Assembly (NCBI GenBank): GCA_035369845.1
Contig: DAOOVD010000043.1
Span: 1-21,521, forward strand
Length of the DNA stretch: 21,521 nt
Direction: 5' to 3'
Source of the DNA: DAOOVD01 sp035369845
GTDB lineage: Bacteria > Bacillota > Desulfotomaculia > Desulfotomaculales > Pelotomaculaceae
Shown: piece after piece, positions 1 to 8,369 of the stretch
Layout of the letters: every line of letters begins with the position of its first letter
Numbering within the stretch: position 1 is the stretch's first letter
The notes under the pieces: model-generated
Databases searched by the model: none
Seen by the model: only the letters and a program-made list of their open reading frames with translations
Told to the model about the DNA's origin: nothing
Program-made: the position numbers and the translations under genes

Positions 1-765
1 CGCCGCTTTCGCCAGAAGCTCGTCGTGGGACTGAATGAGTTTCTGGTTCGCTTCATAGGCGCGGACCGTCGAAATAAGGTCTACCATCTCGTCAACGACG
101 TTTACGTTGGACTTCTCCAGGAAGCCCTGGCAGACGGACGACGAAACAGCCTCCCCGGCCGCCCCCAGTGTATCGGCAAAAAGTCCGTCACCTTCCCTGC
201 GCAAACCGTTGAGAGCGTCGAACTCAACCAGGCGGAGCCTGTCCAGAACAGTGCCTTCAGATTCAACCGAGCCGTCGGAAGCCACCGTGAACTCTCCGCC
301 GCCCACCATGATCTCGCCGGAATCTCCCAGGACACGGTGGCCGCCCGGTGTTGCCAGATAACCGCCGGAGTCGATTGTAAACGCCCCGTTCCGCGTATAG
401 CAAACCCTTTGAGGATCATCCGGAACGGGAGCGCTCACCGAGAAAAACCCCGGCCCTTTTATCATAATATCGGTTTTCTTGCCGGTTTCCTGAACCATTC
501 CCGGAGCATGGTCGACAGATACATCCGCAATCATCGCTCCGTTTTCCACAGACCCGATCCTGTCAACCGAACTCGTCGTTATAAGGTCTTTCCGGCTTTG
601 CGGACCGCCCTGCCGTACAATGAGCATTTCCGGAAAGCTCCGTATCCGGACGGCTTCCTTTTTGTATCCCGGAGTGGAAGCATTGGCCAGATTGTTCGAA
701 ACGCTCTCCATCCTGGCCTGCTGCACATCCATTCCGGCCGCCGAACTGTAAAGTCCCCTGATCAT
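1..765 (-). CDS. flgF: Flagellar rod protein, FlhO/FlgF type (3' end outside window)
   Basis: This is a distal rod / hook-basal body protein of the FlgF-FlgG family, which assembles outside the membrane after export by the flagellar type III apparatus. The frame is open from an ATG at 765 to base 1, giving 255 residues; family members are about 260-270, so only a short C-terminal tail is missing. It opens with MIRGLYSSAAGMDVQQARM and then SVSNNLANASTPGYK, the rod N-terminal signature. A FPEML motif near residue 44 is a feature I associate with Bacillus FlhO. The end, near residues 225-250, contains DLISTVRAYEANQKLIQS, the family's C-terminal helix. A GGAGGA ribosome site lies ten bases before the ATG, between this gene and the sigma factor gene upstream. 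The family is certain. The choice between flgF (flhO) and flgG (flhP) is less so: in related operons the two lie in tandem, and the second would lie beyond the left edge. Confidence 0.9.
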   Translation of the reverse strand, partial: MIRGLYSSAAGMDVQQARMESVSNNLANASTPGYKKEAVRIRSFPEMLIVRQGGPQSRKDLITTSSVDRIGSVENGAMIADVSVDHAPGMVQETGKKTDIMIKGPGFFSVSAPVPDDPQRVCYTRNGAFTIDSGGYLATPGGHRVLGDSGEIMVGGGEFTVASDGSVESEGTVLDRLRLVEFDALNGLRREGDGLFADTLGAAGEAVSSSVCQGFLEKSNVNVVDEMVDLISTVRAYEANQKLIQSHDELLAKAA

Positions 766-785
766 TATAATCGTTCCTCCTCATT

Positions 786-1550
786 TTACGCCGGGGAGAG
801 CATTGCCTGCTCCATCATTTTCCTCAGCCTTTTCAAGGCCCTGGTGTGGAGCTGGCACACTCTCGACTCCGATACTTTCAACACCCTGCCGATTTCTTTC
901 AAAGTCAAACCTTCCTTATAATATAACGACAATACGATCCGGTCCTTCTCGGGAAGCTCGTTTATCGATTTTACCAGCAGTTTCCTGCCCTCTTCCTTCT
1001 CGATCACCTCAAGGGGATCCGGACTTGCCGGATCCTGAACCATATCCCCCCAACGCATCACTTCGCCATCCGCCAGCGGCAATGTTTCATCAAGCGAGGA
1101 AACCGACAGGAGGCTGGCCTGCCCTGAGAGCTTGTGCAGTTCCGTTACACTGATTCCCATGGCGTCCGCCAGGGTTTCGTTGGTAAACGCCTCTCCAAGC
1201 TCACCCTGCAGCTTTTCCCTGGTATTGTTGAGATGCTGTATTTTTTGCCACATGGTGCGCGGAATCCAGTTCAACTTTCTGATCTCGTCAATCATCGCTC
1301 CGCGGATCCTGCTGTAGGCATAGGCCTTAAAACTGGCTCCGAGATCCGGGTTGTACTTCTCAACCGCCTCCAACAGCCCGAACAGGCCGTAGCTTTCCAG
1401 GTCTTCCTGCCCGATAAACGGCGGCATTTTTACCGCCAGCCGCCCGGCCAGGTACCTCACCAGGGGAAGATAGCTTAGAATCAGTTCGTGTTTGATTCCC
1501 TCGTCCCTGGAACGCCTGTATTCCCGCCAGAGTTCTTCCGCAACGTTCAA
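786..1550 (-). CDS. fliA: Flagellar sigma factor SigD/FliA (sigma-28)
   Basis: RNA polymerase sigma factor of the sigma-28 (FliA/SigD/WhiG) group, 254 residues, the usual length. It directs transcription of late flagellar, filament and chemotaxis genes. Region 2 spans about residues 18-95 (YLPLVRYLAGRLAVKMPPF, then LESYGLFGLLEAVEKYNPD and FKAYAYSRIRGAMIDEIRK). Region 3 follows with WIPRTMWQKIQ. The C-terminal region 4 helix-turn-helix is ELPEKDRIVLSLYYKEGLT followed by LKEIGRVLKVSESRVCQLH. The start is TTG at 1550, six bases after GGGGTGA. It lies 54 bases downstream of the PilZ gene and 20 bases before the rod gene. Ending the early operon with its own late-gene sigma factor is the typical Firmicute arrangement. 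No FlgM anti-sigma gene is seen in the window. Confidence 0.97.
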   Translation of the reverse strand: MNVAEELWREYRRSRDEGIKHELILSYLPLVRYLAGRLAVKMPPFIGQEDLESYGLFGLLEAVEKYNPDLGASFKAYAYSRIRGAMIDEIRKLNWIPRTMWQKIQHLNNTREKLQGELGEAFTNETLADAMGISVTELHKLSGQASLLSVSSLDETLPLADGEVMRWGDMVQDPASPDPLEVIEKEEGRKLLVKSINELPEKDRIVLSLYYKEGLTLKEIGRVLKVSESRVCQLHTRALKRLRKMMEQAMLSPA

Positions 1551-1604
1551 GACGGCTCACCCCTTTCCCCGAACAGGTTCTCCCCACCTGCAAGTTCAAC
1601 TTTT

Positions 1605-2258
1605 TCACCTCAGCTTCATCTGCTGGGACATCTTCTGCAAAACGTAGCGAATGATCAAGTCCTGCTGCCGCCTCCTTATACCTTTGAACTGAACAGCCGC
1701 CTGAAAATAGTCGGCGTCCTGATGGGGACAAGTTCTCACTACCCTGCTGAACGTTTCGATTTCTGTATCCGCGTCCGGCTTCAAGGGAATTTTTATTCTC
1801 AGCATCAATCCGGCGCCGGGAGGATATTCCTTCTTCAACAGCAGTCTGGTCCCGCCCCCGCTTATATCGAGACAACTGCACGGCATGAATTCGGAAAGGT
1901 TGCCTTCATCGTCAATTTCGGCATAGGCGGCGTCCAGAATAGCCGGAATCCTGACAAACTGTCTCAATTGAACAAACCTGTACTCTTCCGGCATCGCAAG
2001 CACATACAGCGGTATATTGTCATGGCGCCAGCCCAGCACCTTTGTTTCAAATTCGATTCTTCTCACTTCCGTAATCATATTTACTTTGACCTCGTCACCC
2101 ATGTTCAGAACCAGCGGAACCTGCCTGTGGGTGGGAATCGAAATGGAGAAATCATATTCGGAAATATCCTGGATGCTGGAAACATACCACTCCTCTTTCG
2201 CGTCTTTGCGGCTCAAGCGGATGTTCTGGTTTATCCTCATTTTGTCTTTAACGGTCAA
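1605..2258 (-). CDS. PilZ-domain c-di-GMP receptor, YcgR-like flagellar brake
   Basis: A two-domain protein of about 217 residues with the architecture of YcgR (YpfB/DgrA in Bacillus), which binds cyclic di-GMP and slows or reverses-biases the flagellar motor. An N-terminal beta-rich YcgR-type domain (about residues 5-95) precedes a PilZ domain. The PilZ nucleotide-binding residues are visible: RQFVR at about 99-103 (RxxxR) and DISGGG at about 131-136 (D/NxSxxG). I chose the TTG at 2258 because a run of seven G sits six bases upstream. A GTG at 2273 overlaps the stop of flhG by one base but has no good ribosome site, and an ATG at 2240 is also possible. The position between flhG and the sigma gene ties second-messenger control to flagellar expression. 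Motor partner and effect are inferred from family only. Confidence 0.88.
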   Translation of the reverse strand: MTVKDKMRINQNIRLSRKDAKEEWYVSSIQDISEYDFSISIPTHRQVPLVLNMGDEVKVNMITEVRRIEFETKVLGWRHDNIPLYVLAMPEEYRFVQLRQFVRIPAILDAAYAEIDDEGNLSEFMPCSCLDISGGGTRLLLKKEYPPGAGLMLRIKIPLKPDADTEIETFSRVVRTCPHQDADYFQAAVQFKGIRRRQQDLIIRYVLQKMSQQMKLR

Positions 2259-2272
2259 CAGATACCCCCCCA

Positions 2273-3139
2273 CTACCCGAACAATCCAATAAGCCTTTTC
2301 CAGAAGCCGCCCTCTAAAACGGGCCGTCTTTCCTCCACGAGATTATGCGCGATATCAGTTATACTCCTGGCAAGCGGTGAATTCGGACTCCCCAAGAAGA
2401 AAGGCTGCTGGTTCTTGATGGAATGAGAAACCAGCCTGTCTTCCGGAATCCATCCCAGGCTGTTCAGCCGCATATCGAGAAACCTGCCCGCAGCCGTCGA
2501 AATCCGTTCCAAAGTCAACACGGCCTCCCGTCTGTCTGCAGCGCGGTTGACCACCAGGTGAATTTGAGAGTTTACTTTGAAATTTGCCAGAATCTTGATC
2601 AAGGCGTAGGCGTCGGTAAGCGATGTGGGCTCCGGAGTGACGACGATAATCACTTCCCCCGCGGCCGCCACAAAACCGAGCACGTTCTTGTTAATGCCGG
2701 CGCCGGTATCGATCAGAATTATCTCGTCTCTGTCGCCGAACTGGTTCAACATCCTGAAGAGGTTCTGGCGGCGGGTGCGATCCAGGTTGGCCAGCTCAAG
2801 AAAACCGGAGCCGCCGGAAATGACCTTTATGCCCAGGGGCCCCCGCACGGTTATCTCTTCAATTGTTTTATTTCCGTACAGCACTTCATGAAGGCTGTAA
2901 GGAGGCAGTATGCCCAACAAGACTTCGGCATTGGCCAGGCCCAGATCAGCGTCAAAGACGGTGACCTTCCTGTTCATGGACGCAAGGCAAAGCGCCAGAT
3001 TGACGGTCAGGCTGGTTTTGCCGACACCGCCTTTGCCGCTGGCGACGGCAATAGCCCGCGGCCCGGAGGAAGAAACCGGCTCCTTTATAAAAACAGCCTC
3101 CTTGTACGGATGGTTTGCCCTAGATGGCCATAACCTCAT
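2273..3139 (-). CDS. flhG: Flagellar number regulator FlhG (MinD-like ATPase, YlxH)
   Basis: MinD/ParA-type ATPase of 288 residues that, with FlhF, controls flagellar number and position at the membrane. The deviant Walker A motif SGKGGVGKTSL sits at about residues 34-44. DADLGLANAEVLLG is the switch I/A' region, and IILIDTGAGI is Walker B. The C-terminus (GGFWKRLIGLFG) looks like a MinD-type amphipathic membrane-targeting helix. I chose ATG 3139, seven bases after AGGGGAGTG, overlapping the end of flhF by 20 bases. A TTG at 3172 would add 11 residues but has no ribosome site. The N-terminus is odd: FlhG proteins normally carry a DQAxxLR helix that stimulates the FlhF GTPase. Here the first 25 residues (MRLWPSRANHPYKEAVFIKE and on) do not contain it, and neither does the longer reading. 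Confidence 0.95.
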   Translation of the reverse strand: MRLWPSRANHPYKEAVFIKEPVSSSGPRAIAVASGKGGVGKTSLTVNLALCLASMNRKVTVFDADLGLANAEVLLGILPPYSLHEVLYGNKTIEEITVRGPLGIKVISGGSGFLELANLDRTRRQNLFRMLNQFGDRDEIILIDTGAGINKNVLGFVAAAGEVIIVVTPEPTSLTDAYALIKILANFKVNSQIHLVVNRAADRREAVLTLERISTAAGRFLDMRLNSLGWIPEDRLVSHSIKNQQPFFLGSPNSPLARSITDIAHNLVEERRPVLEGGFWKRLIGLFG

Positions 3140-4412
3140 AGGGATCCACTCCCCTGAACAGCAATTTTGCAATTTTCTTCGGGCCGGCTTCGCTGACGTC
3201 GTCCGGGATTCCCTGGCCGTCGGCCAGGTAGGCTACAGGCATGCCCGTGGCGCAAACAAGGTTTATGATGGAACCGTGCGTTTCAGTCTCGTCAATGTTG
3301 GTAAATATCAGCTTGGAATAGTAAATTTTCCGGTAAACCTGGGCAATACGCGAAAGCTCTTTGTTTTTTGCCACCGAGCTCAATACCAGGAAGACATCTT
3401 TAGGCTCTTTGATTTCATCGAGGAACTCCTTCAACTCCAGGATCTGCCCGGTATTTCTGGCGGATCTGCCGGCGGTGTCGATAAAAACATAATCCTTGTC
3501 GGCATGGCTTTCTATTGCCCTCCCCAGTTCCGCCGGAGTCATCACCACCTCGACGGGAATACCGAGGAAATCCCCGTAAGCCCTCAACTGCTCCACCGCG
3601 CCAATCCGGTAGGTATAGACGGCAACAAGGGCGACCTTTTTGTGTTCGTACAGACTGAACCTGGTTGCAAGCTTTAACAGCGTTGTGGTTTTGCCCATCC
3701 CGGAAGGACCGACAAAGGCAAGCACCCTGGACAGTCCTTTCGGCCGGTAGGCGGGTTCGAGAAGATTTATTACCTGTTTCAACAAACTGAAATAGACGTT
3801 TTCATGCCTGCCGTCGTTTTTTACGAGGCGCAGCAGGTAGTCGGCGATATTTTCCTGTACTTCCATATCAATTAAGGTCTTGCGCCACCTCAAGAAGGGA
3901 TCGGCCTTCAAGCCCGCTTCAACCTGCCTGCTCATTATGCTTTCAAAAACGGTTTTGGGCTCCGGACCGTGAAGACTGCCCGAGAGGTCCGGAAACGGCT
4001 CCTGAAACAAGCCAGCGGGCCGTTCCGACTCCCGTCCGGCACGGATTTGCGAAGAAGCGGGATGGTTGTTTTTCTGCGCGTTCTCAATTTTAAAAGAAGA
4101 CCTGACCGGCGGCCGGCCCGCCGGCAGTTCGGCGGGAAGCGCCCTTGGGGCGTTTTCTGCCGGAACGATCCGCACTTCGGCGGCATCCCCGGCAATAGCC
4201 GGCCGGGCGGGAATGCAGTCTACGCTCAGCTTGATGTCGGGGCTTTCATCGAGCGCCGCGGTAACCTCCAAAAGGCGCGGCGTGAAAAAACCGATCAGCC
4301 CCTTGGCAGGGACCTTGTAGCTGCTGACAATCACGGCCTCCGGCCCGAGATCCTGCTTGATCAGCCTTATTGCCTCCTGCATCTCCCTGACGATATACCT
4401 TTTAATTTTCAT
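3120..4412 (-). CDS. flhF: Flagellar SRP-type GTPase FlhF
   Basis: Third member of the SRP GTPase family (with Ffh and FtsY), 430 residues, which marks the site of flagellar assembly. The N-terminal B domain starts MKIKRYIVREMQEAIRLIKQ. It is followed by a Pro/Ala-rich linker (about 75-150), the helical N domain and the G domain. G1 is GPSGMGKTTT at about 234-243, and G3 is DTAGR at about 311. Two usual motifs deviate. The DTYR of G2 reads YTYRIGAVEQLR (about 264), with Tyr for the conserved Asp. The TKxD specificity motif reads FTNIDET (about 371), with Asn for Lys. The rest, including HGSIINL and GQGIPDDV, is well conserved, so the gene looks maintained rather than decayed. The ATG overlaps the end of flhA by 11 bases, suggesting translational coupling. 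Confidence 0.96.
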   Translation of the reverse strand: MKIKRYIVREMQEAIRLIKQDLGPEAVIVSSYKVPAKGLIGFFTPRLLEVTAALDESPDIKLSVDCIPARPAIAGDAAEVRIVPAENAPRALPAELPAGRPPVRSSFKIENAQKNNHPASSQIRAGRESERPAGLFQEPFPDLSGSLHGPEPKTVFESIMSRQVEAGLKADPFLRWRKTLIDMEVQENIADYLLRLVKNDGRHENVYFSLLKQVINLLEPAYRPKGLSRVLAFVGPSGMGKTTTLLKLATRFSLYEHKKVALVAVYTYRIGAVEQLRAYGDFLGIPVEVVMTPAELGRAIESHADKDYVFIDTAGRSARNTGQILELKEFLDEIKEPKDVFLVLSSVAKNKELSRIAQVYRKIYYSKLIFTNIDETETHGSIINLVCATGMPVAYLADGQGIPDDVSEAGPKKIAKLLFRGVDPYEVMAI

Positions 4413-6492
4413 CTGTCATCACCGTCCCCACAACTTCAACTTCAAAATTGGGCGCCACTTCGTTCAAGGAAAGCACGGCCAGATTGGGTAAAAACCTCTC
4501 CGCCAACCTCCTGAACGGCAGTCTCACCCTGGAGGAACAGAGAACCACTGGGGGAAGGCCCTGCAGGGTGAGTTTTTCCAGCAATTCCTTCAGTTTATTT
4601 AAAATGCTCCTTGCCAGTTGAGGTTCAAGGACGGGGTAGGAACCAAGCTGGGTCTGTTCTATGGAGTCGGAAATTTTTTGTTCGAGCTTGGGGTGCAGGG
4701 TAACTACCGAAATCTTCGAGCCCGGGCCGCCGAACTGGCGGCAAATGGTTCGCGCCAGTACCTGGCGGGCGCATTCCGTAAGGTAATCGGTATCCTTGCT
4801 CACTCTCGCCCCGTCCCCAAGGGCTTCCAGGATGCTGGCCAGGTCCCTGATGGGCACCCTTTCCCTGAGCAGGTTTTGCAGCACTTTCTGCACCTCGCCC
4901 ATGGTGAGAAGATCCGGCACCAGTTCGTCGACGACAACAGGATTTTTTTCCTTGACCACGTCGAGCAGTTCCTTTACCTCCTGCCTGCCCAGCAGTTCGT
5001 GGGCGTGCCGCTTGATCACCTCGGTGAGGTGGGTCACCAGCACGGTGGAACAGTCTACCACCGTAAACCCCTTCAACTCGGCGTGGTCCCTGTCGCCGGC
5101 GGTCACCCACCAGGCGGAGAGGCCGAACGCCGGCTCCGAGGTGGGAATGCCCCTGATGTCCGCTTCCTGACCGAGCGGGTCCATGGCCAGGTAATGTCCC
5201 GGCATCAGTTCGCCGGAGGCTATCTCGACCCCGCGCAGCTTAAAGGAATAAGCATTCGGGTTTAGCTGCAGGTTATCCCTGATCCGGATGGGGCGGACGT
5301 ATATTCCCATTTCCCCGGCGCACTGCCTTCTTACGGCCGCAAGGCGCTGGAGCAGATCGCCGCCCTGTCCTTCGTCGGTCAAGGGAATCAAGTTGTAACC
5401 GATTTCAATTTCAAGGGTGTCAACCTGAAAGTAGGCGAAAACGTTTTCCGGCTCCTTTCTTTTCTCCTGGGCCTGGCGGGTTGCAGCGCGCTCCTGTTCC
5501 GCCGCGCTTCTCTTTTTGTCCTCCTGAACCATGAGGTAAGAAAAATATCCCGTAACAAGCGCCAGGGAAAGAAACAAAAAGTTCGGCATGGCCGGGATCA
5601 GGCCGATCACGAAGAGTATGCCCGCCGCCAGCATAAGGACTTTTGGATAATTGAGAAACTGGCTGGACAGGTCTTTGCCCAGGCTGGCGTCGGAAGTGGC
5701 CCTGGTAACCAGAATACCGGTGGCGGTGGATACCAGCAAGGCAGGCACCTGGGTAACCAGGCCGTCTCCTATGGTCAAAATGGTATAGGTCTGCACCGCC
5801 TCCATCAGGGGCATGTTCTTCTGGGCCACGCCGATCACGAATCCGCCCAGGATGTTGACCATAATTATCACTATACCGGCGATGGCGTCGCCCCTTACGA
5901 ACTTGCTGGCGCCGTCCATGGCCCCGAAAAAGTCCGCCTCCCGCTGGAGGCGCTTGCGGCGCTCGCGCGCCTCCGCCTCGCTGATCAAACCCGCGTTGAA
6001 CTCCGCGTCGATGCTCATCTGCTTTCCTGGCATGGCGTCGAGCGTGAACCTCGCCGCAACTTCCGCCACCCTGCCGGCGCCGTTGGTAATAACAACGAAC
6101 TGGATTACGGTTATGATGATGAATACAACCATACCGACCACATAATTGCCGCCGACCACGAACTCCCCGAAGGCCGCGATCACCTTCCCGGCCGCCGCAT
6201 TGCCCAGGATGAGGCGGGTCGATGAGATGTTCAGGGCCAGCCGGTACAGGGTTGTAACCAGCAGCAGCGAAGGAAACACTGAAAACTGGAGGGGTTCAAC
6301 GGTAAACATGGTGATCAGAAGAATAACGATGCCCAGCGTAATGCTCAAGGTCAGCAAAACGTCGAGAACCCCGGGTGTGAGAGGGATGATGATCAAAAGG
6401 ACGATCCCGATAATCAGACCCGCGATTACCAGGTCGCTGCTTCTTTTCAAGTATGACCTTGCCGCGGAGGGCAGGAAAACGGGGGAAGCCAT
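4402..6492 (-). CDS. flhA: Flagellar export gate protein FlhA
   Basis: Integral membrane component of the flagellar type III export gate, about 696 residues, normal for the family. The N-terminal half holds about eight membrane segments, beginning SSDLVIAGLIIGIVLLIII. Between them lies the conserved cytoplasmic FHIPEP-family loop with RVAEVAARFTLDAMPGKQMS followed by AEFNAGLI. The second half (from about residue 350) is the cytoplasmic domain that forms the nonameric ring receiving chaperone-substrate complexes. It ends in a conserved region with RLPFRRLAERFLPNLAVLSL. I chose the ATG at 6492 because GGAGGA lies five bases before it; a TTG at 6513 would add seven residues and place that ribosome site inside the gene. 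It lies 22 bases after flhB and overlaps flhF. Confidence 0.97.
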   Translation of the reverse strand: MASPVFLPSAARSYLKRSSDLVIAGLIIGIVLLIIIPLTPGVLDVLLTLSITLGIVILLITMFTVEPLQFSVFPSLLLVTTLYRLALNISSTRLILGNAAAGKVIAAFGEFVVGGNYVVGMVVFIIITVIQFVVITNGAGRVAEVAARFTLDAMPGKQMSIDAEFNAGLISEAEARERRKRLQREADFFGAMDGASKFVRGDAIAGIVIIMVNILGGFVIGVAQKNMPLMEAVQTYTILTIGDGLVTQVPALLVSTATGILVTRATSDASLGKDLSSQFLNYPKVLMLAAGILFVIGLIPAMPNFLFLSLALVTGYFSYLMVQEDKKRSAAEQERAATRQAQEKRKEPENVFAYFQVDTLEIEIGYNLIPLTDEGQGGDLLQRLAAVRRQCAGEMGIYVRPIRIRDNLQLNPNAYSFKLRGVEIASGELMPGHYLAMDPLGQEADIRGIPTSEPAFGLSAWWVTAGDRDHAELKGFTVVDCSTVLVTHLTEVIKRHAHELLGRQEVKELLDVVKEKNPVVVDELVPDLLTMGEVQKVLQNLLRERVPIRDLASILEALGDGARVSKDTDYLTECARQVLARTICRQFGGPGSKISVVTLHPKLEQKISDSIEQTQLGSYPVLEPQLARSILNKLKELLEKLTLQGLPPVVLCSSRVRLPFRRLAERFLPNLAVLSLNEVAPNFEVEVVGTVMTDEN

Positions 6493-6514
6493 AAAATTCC
6501 TCCAATTATTCAAC

Positions 6515-7588
6515 CTACAAAGCCCGGTAGTTTTCCTTTGCCTTCAGCCTGTACACCAGCGCCAGAATCTGGGCCACCGCCTGGTAAATCTCCAGCGGTA
6601 TTTCCGTATCAATCTCCACATTCCGGTACAGAAAGCGCGCTACCTCTTTGTTTTCAACAACGGGAACGCCGTTTTCCCGGGCAATCTCTTTAATTCGCTC
6701 GGCCAGGCGTCCGGCTCCTTTTGCCGTGACCTTGGGCGCGGACATCTCACCCTGCTCGTATTTGAGAGCGACGGCCAGGCGGGTCGGGTTGGTTACAACC
6801 ACCGTAGCCCTGGGCACTTCCGAAATAATCCTGTTCAGCGATATGCTGCGCCGCAGTTCCCGCTGCTTGGACTTGATCAACGGGTCGCCTTCGGTCTGCC
6901 GGAACTCTTCTTTCAACTCCTGTTTGGTCATCATCAGGTTTCTTTTGTAGTCATAACGCTGGTAAAAGTAGTCCAGCAGCGCGAGGGCCAGATAAGCCAG
7001 AGCCCCCCACCAGGCCACGGCCAGAATAAACCCTATGACAGCCTGGTAAATACCGCCCGGGGGCCGGTTGAACACCGTCAACAGGACGCCCAGGTTGACC
7101 TTGATCAGGTAGTAGGTCACATAACCCACAACCGTGAACTTGAGCACGGACTTGGTCAGCTCCACCAGGCTCCGGCTGGAGAACATGCGCTGCAAACCCG
7201 CAACCGGATTGAGAATGTTCCCCTTTAGTTTCAGGGCCCCCGGCGAAAACAGGAAGCCCACCTGGATCAGGTTGGAAGTCACGACCGCCGCCAGAGCGAC
7301 GATGAAAAAAGGGGCCAGCAGTTTCAGGGAAAACAGCGCCGCCTGATTTAAGGCCGGCAACAAGCCGTTTTCCGCCGGCTGCATTCCGGCCGCCTGACTG
7401 AAATAGCGGGTCAGGCAGTCCTGCAGGTCGAAAAAAAACTTATCCCTGATGGCATACAGCAGGGCAATCATCGCCAGCAGGCACAGAGCGCCCGTCAAGT
7501 CGGTGCTCCTGGCCACCTGGCCCTTCCGTCTCGCCTCCTGAATGCGTCTTGGTGTCGCCTGTTCGGTCCTTTCCTGGTTGCCCGCCAT
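6515..7588 (-). CDS. flhB: Flagellar export switch protein FlhB (NPTR variant)
   Basis: Export gate protein of 357 residues that changes secretion specificity from rod/hook to filament substrates. The N-terminus (GNQERTEQATPRRIQEARRK) is the family signature. Four membrane segments follow to about residue 210, then the cytoplasmic domain. FlhB normally cleaves itself between Asn and Pro of an NPTH motif; here residues 267-270 read NPTR (VVTNPTRLAVALKY), so the Asn-Pro bond is kept and the His is Arg. The surrounding sequence and the C-terminal domain (GVPVVENKEVARFLYRNVEI) are well conserved. The ATG follows the fliR stop directly (TAGATG), which suggests coupled translation. FliK, the partner that triggers the switch, is encoded earlier in the same cluster. 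Confidence 0.97.
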   Translation of the reverse strand: MAGNQERTEQATPRRIQEARRKGQVARSTDLTGALCLLAMIALLYAIRDKFFFDLQDCLTRYFSQAAGMQPAENGLLPALNQAALFSLKLLAPFFIVALAAVVTSNLIQVGFLFSPGALKLKGNILNPVAGLQRMFSSRSLVELTKSVLKFTVVGYVTYYLIKVNLGVLLTVFNRPPGGIYQAVIGFILAVAWWGALAYLALALLDYFYQRYDYKRNLMMTKQELKEEFRQTEGDPLIKSKQRELRRSISLNRIISEVPRATVVVTNPTRLAVALKYEQGEMSAPKVTAKGAGRLAERIKEIARENGVPVVENKEVARFLYRNVEIDTEIPLEIYQAVAQILALVYRLKAKENYRAL

Positions 7589-8353
7589 CTACACCAGCAC
7601 TCTCATTATTGAATACAGGTCTCTTTCAATAGTGTCCACCAGCGTCCGCAGGACCGTTCCCAGAAGCGGTATCAAAAAGCTCAAGGTCAAAAGTCCCGCC
7701 ACAATTTTGACCGGGAAGCCGGTTAAAAAGACATTTATTTGCGGGGCGGTGCGGGCCAGAAAACCCAGGGTTAAATCCGCGGTTACCAGCACCGCGAGTA
7801 CCGGCGCGCTCACCTGGAGGGCGATGGCAAACGCCCCGCAAAAGATTTTCAAAAGGACTAAAGCCGTGCCGCCGTTAAAAGAGGCCGCGCTCAAGGGCAC
7901 AAGCCGGTAGCTCTCGGCAAGCCCCGCAATCAAAGCATAATGCCCGTCAATCAAAAAGAAGAACAATAACGCCAGGTAGTACAGAAAATGAGACAGGATC
8001 GTATTTTGCGTCCCGCTGGCGGGATCGAGCAGGGCCGACATGCCATATCCGATTTGAAAGTCGATGAAGTGCCCCACCATCTGGAAGCTGCTCAGAATCA
8101 TCGTCACCGCCAGGCCTAGAAGCAGGCCCACTCCCGTCTCGCTGATCACCGCCAGCCCGTACCCCCAGACACCGCCGGGGAGCGGCGTTTCCAGTTCGAC
8201 CACCGGAAACACAACCAGGGTCAGCGCCAGGGCGAACAGCGCTTTCAGAAGCGGCGGCACGCCCCTGACGGCGTAGAGGGGGCCGGCCGTCAAGAACGCC
8301 GCCGCCCTCATGAGCATCAGAAAGAACAGCGGCAGCTGGCTCAAATCAGGCAA
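7589..8353 (-). CDS. fliR: Flagellar export gate protein FliR
   Basis: Polytopic membrane protein of 254 residues (family about 255-260), part of the FliP5-FliQ4-FliR1 core of the export channel. It begins MPDLSQLPLFFLMLMRAAAF. Typical blocks are visible, including FLTAGPLYAVRGVPPLLKAL, GYGLAVISETGVGLLLGLAV and IDFQIGYGMSALLDPASG. The C-terminus (LRTLVDTIERDLYSIMRVLV) is conserved. The start is TTG at 8353, eight bases downstream of a GGGGG run, and the gene lies 16 bases after fliQ. It abuts flhB with no gap. Nothing is missing or disrupted. Confidence 0.96.
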   Translation of the reverse strand: MPDLSQLPLFFLMLMRAAAFLTAGPLYAVRGVPPLLKALFALALTLVVFPVVELETPLPGGVWGYGLAVISETGVGLLLGLAVTMILSSFQMVGHFIDFQIGYGMSALLDPASGTQNTILSHFLYYLALLFFFLIDGHYALIAGLAESYRLVPLSAASFNGGTALVLLKIFCGAFAIALQVSAPVLAVLVTADLTLGFLARTAPQINVFLTGFPVKIVAGLLTLSFLIPLLGTVLRTLVDTIERDLYSIMRVLV

Positions 8354-8369
8354 AACCCAAACCCCCGTT

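Noticed and set aside
25..921. 298-codon plus-strand frame at the left edge
   Set aside because: Antisense to the rod gene and sigma factor gene. The true gene on the minus strand runs off the edge and has the full rod N- and C-terminal motifs.
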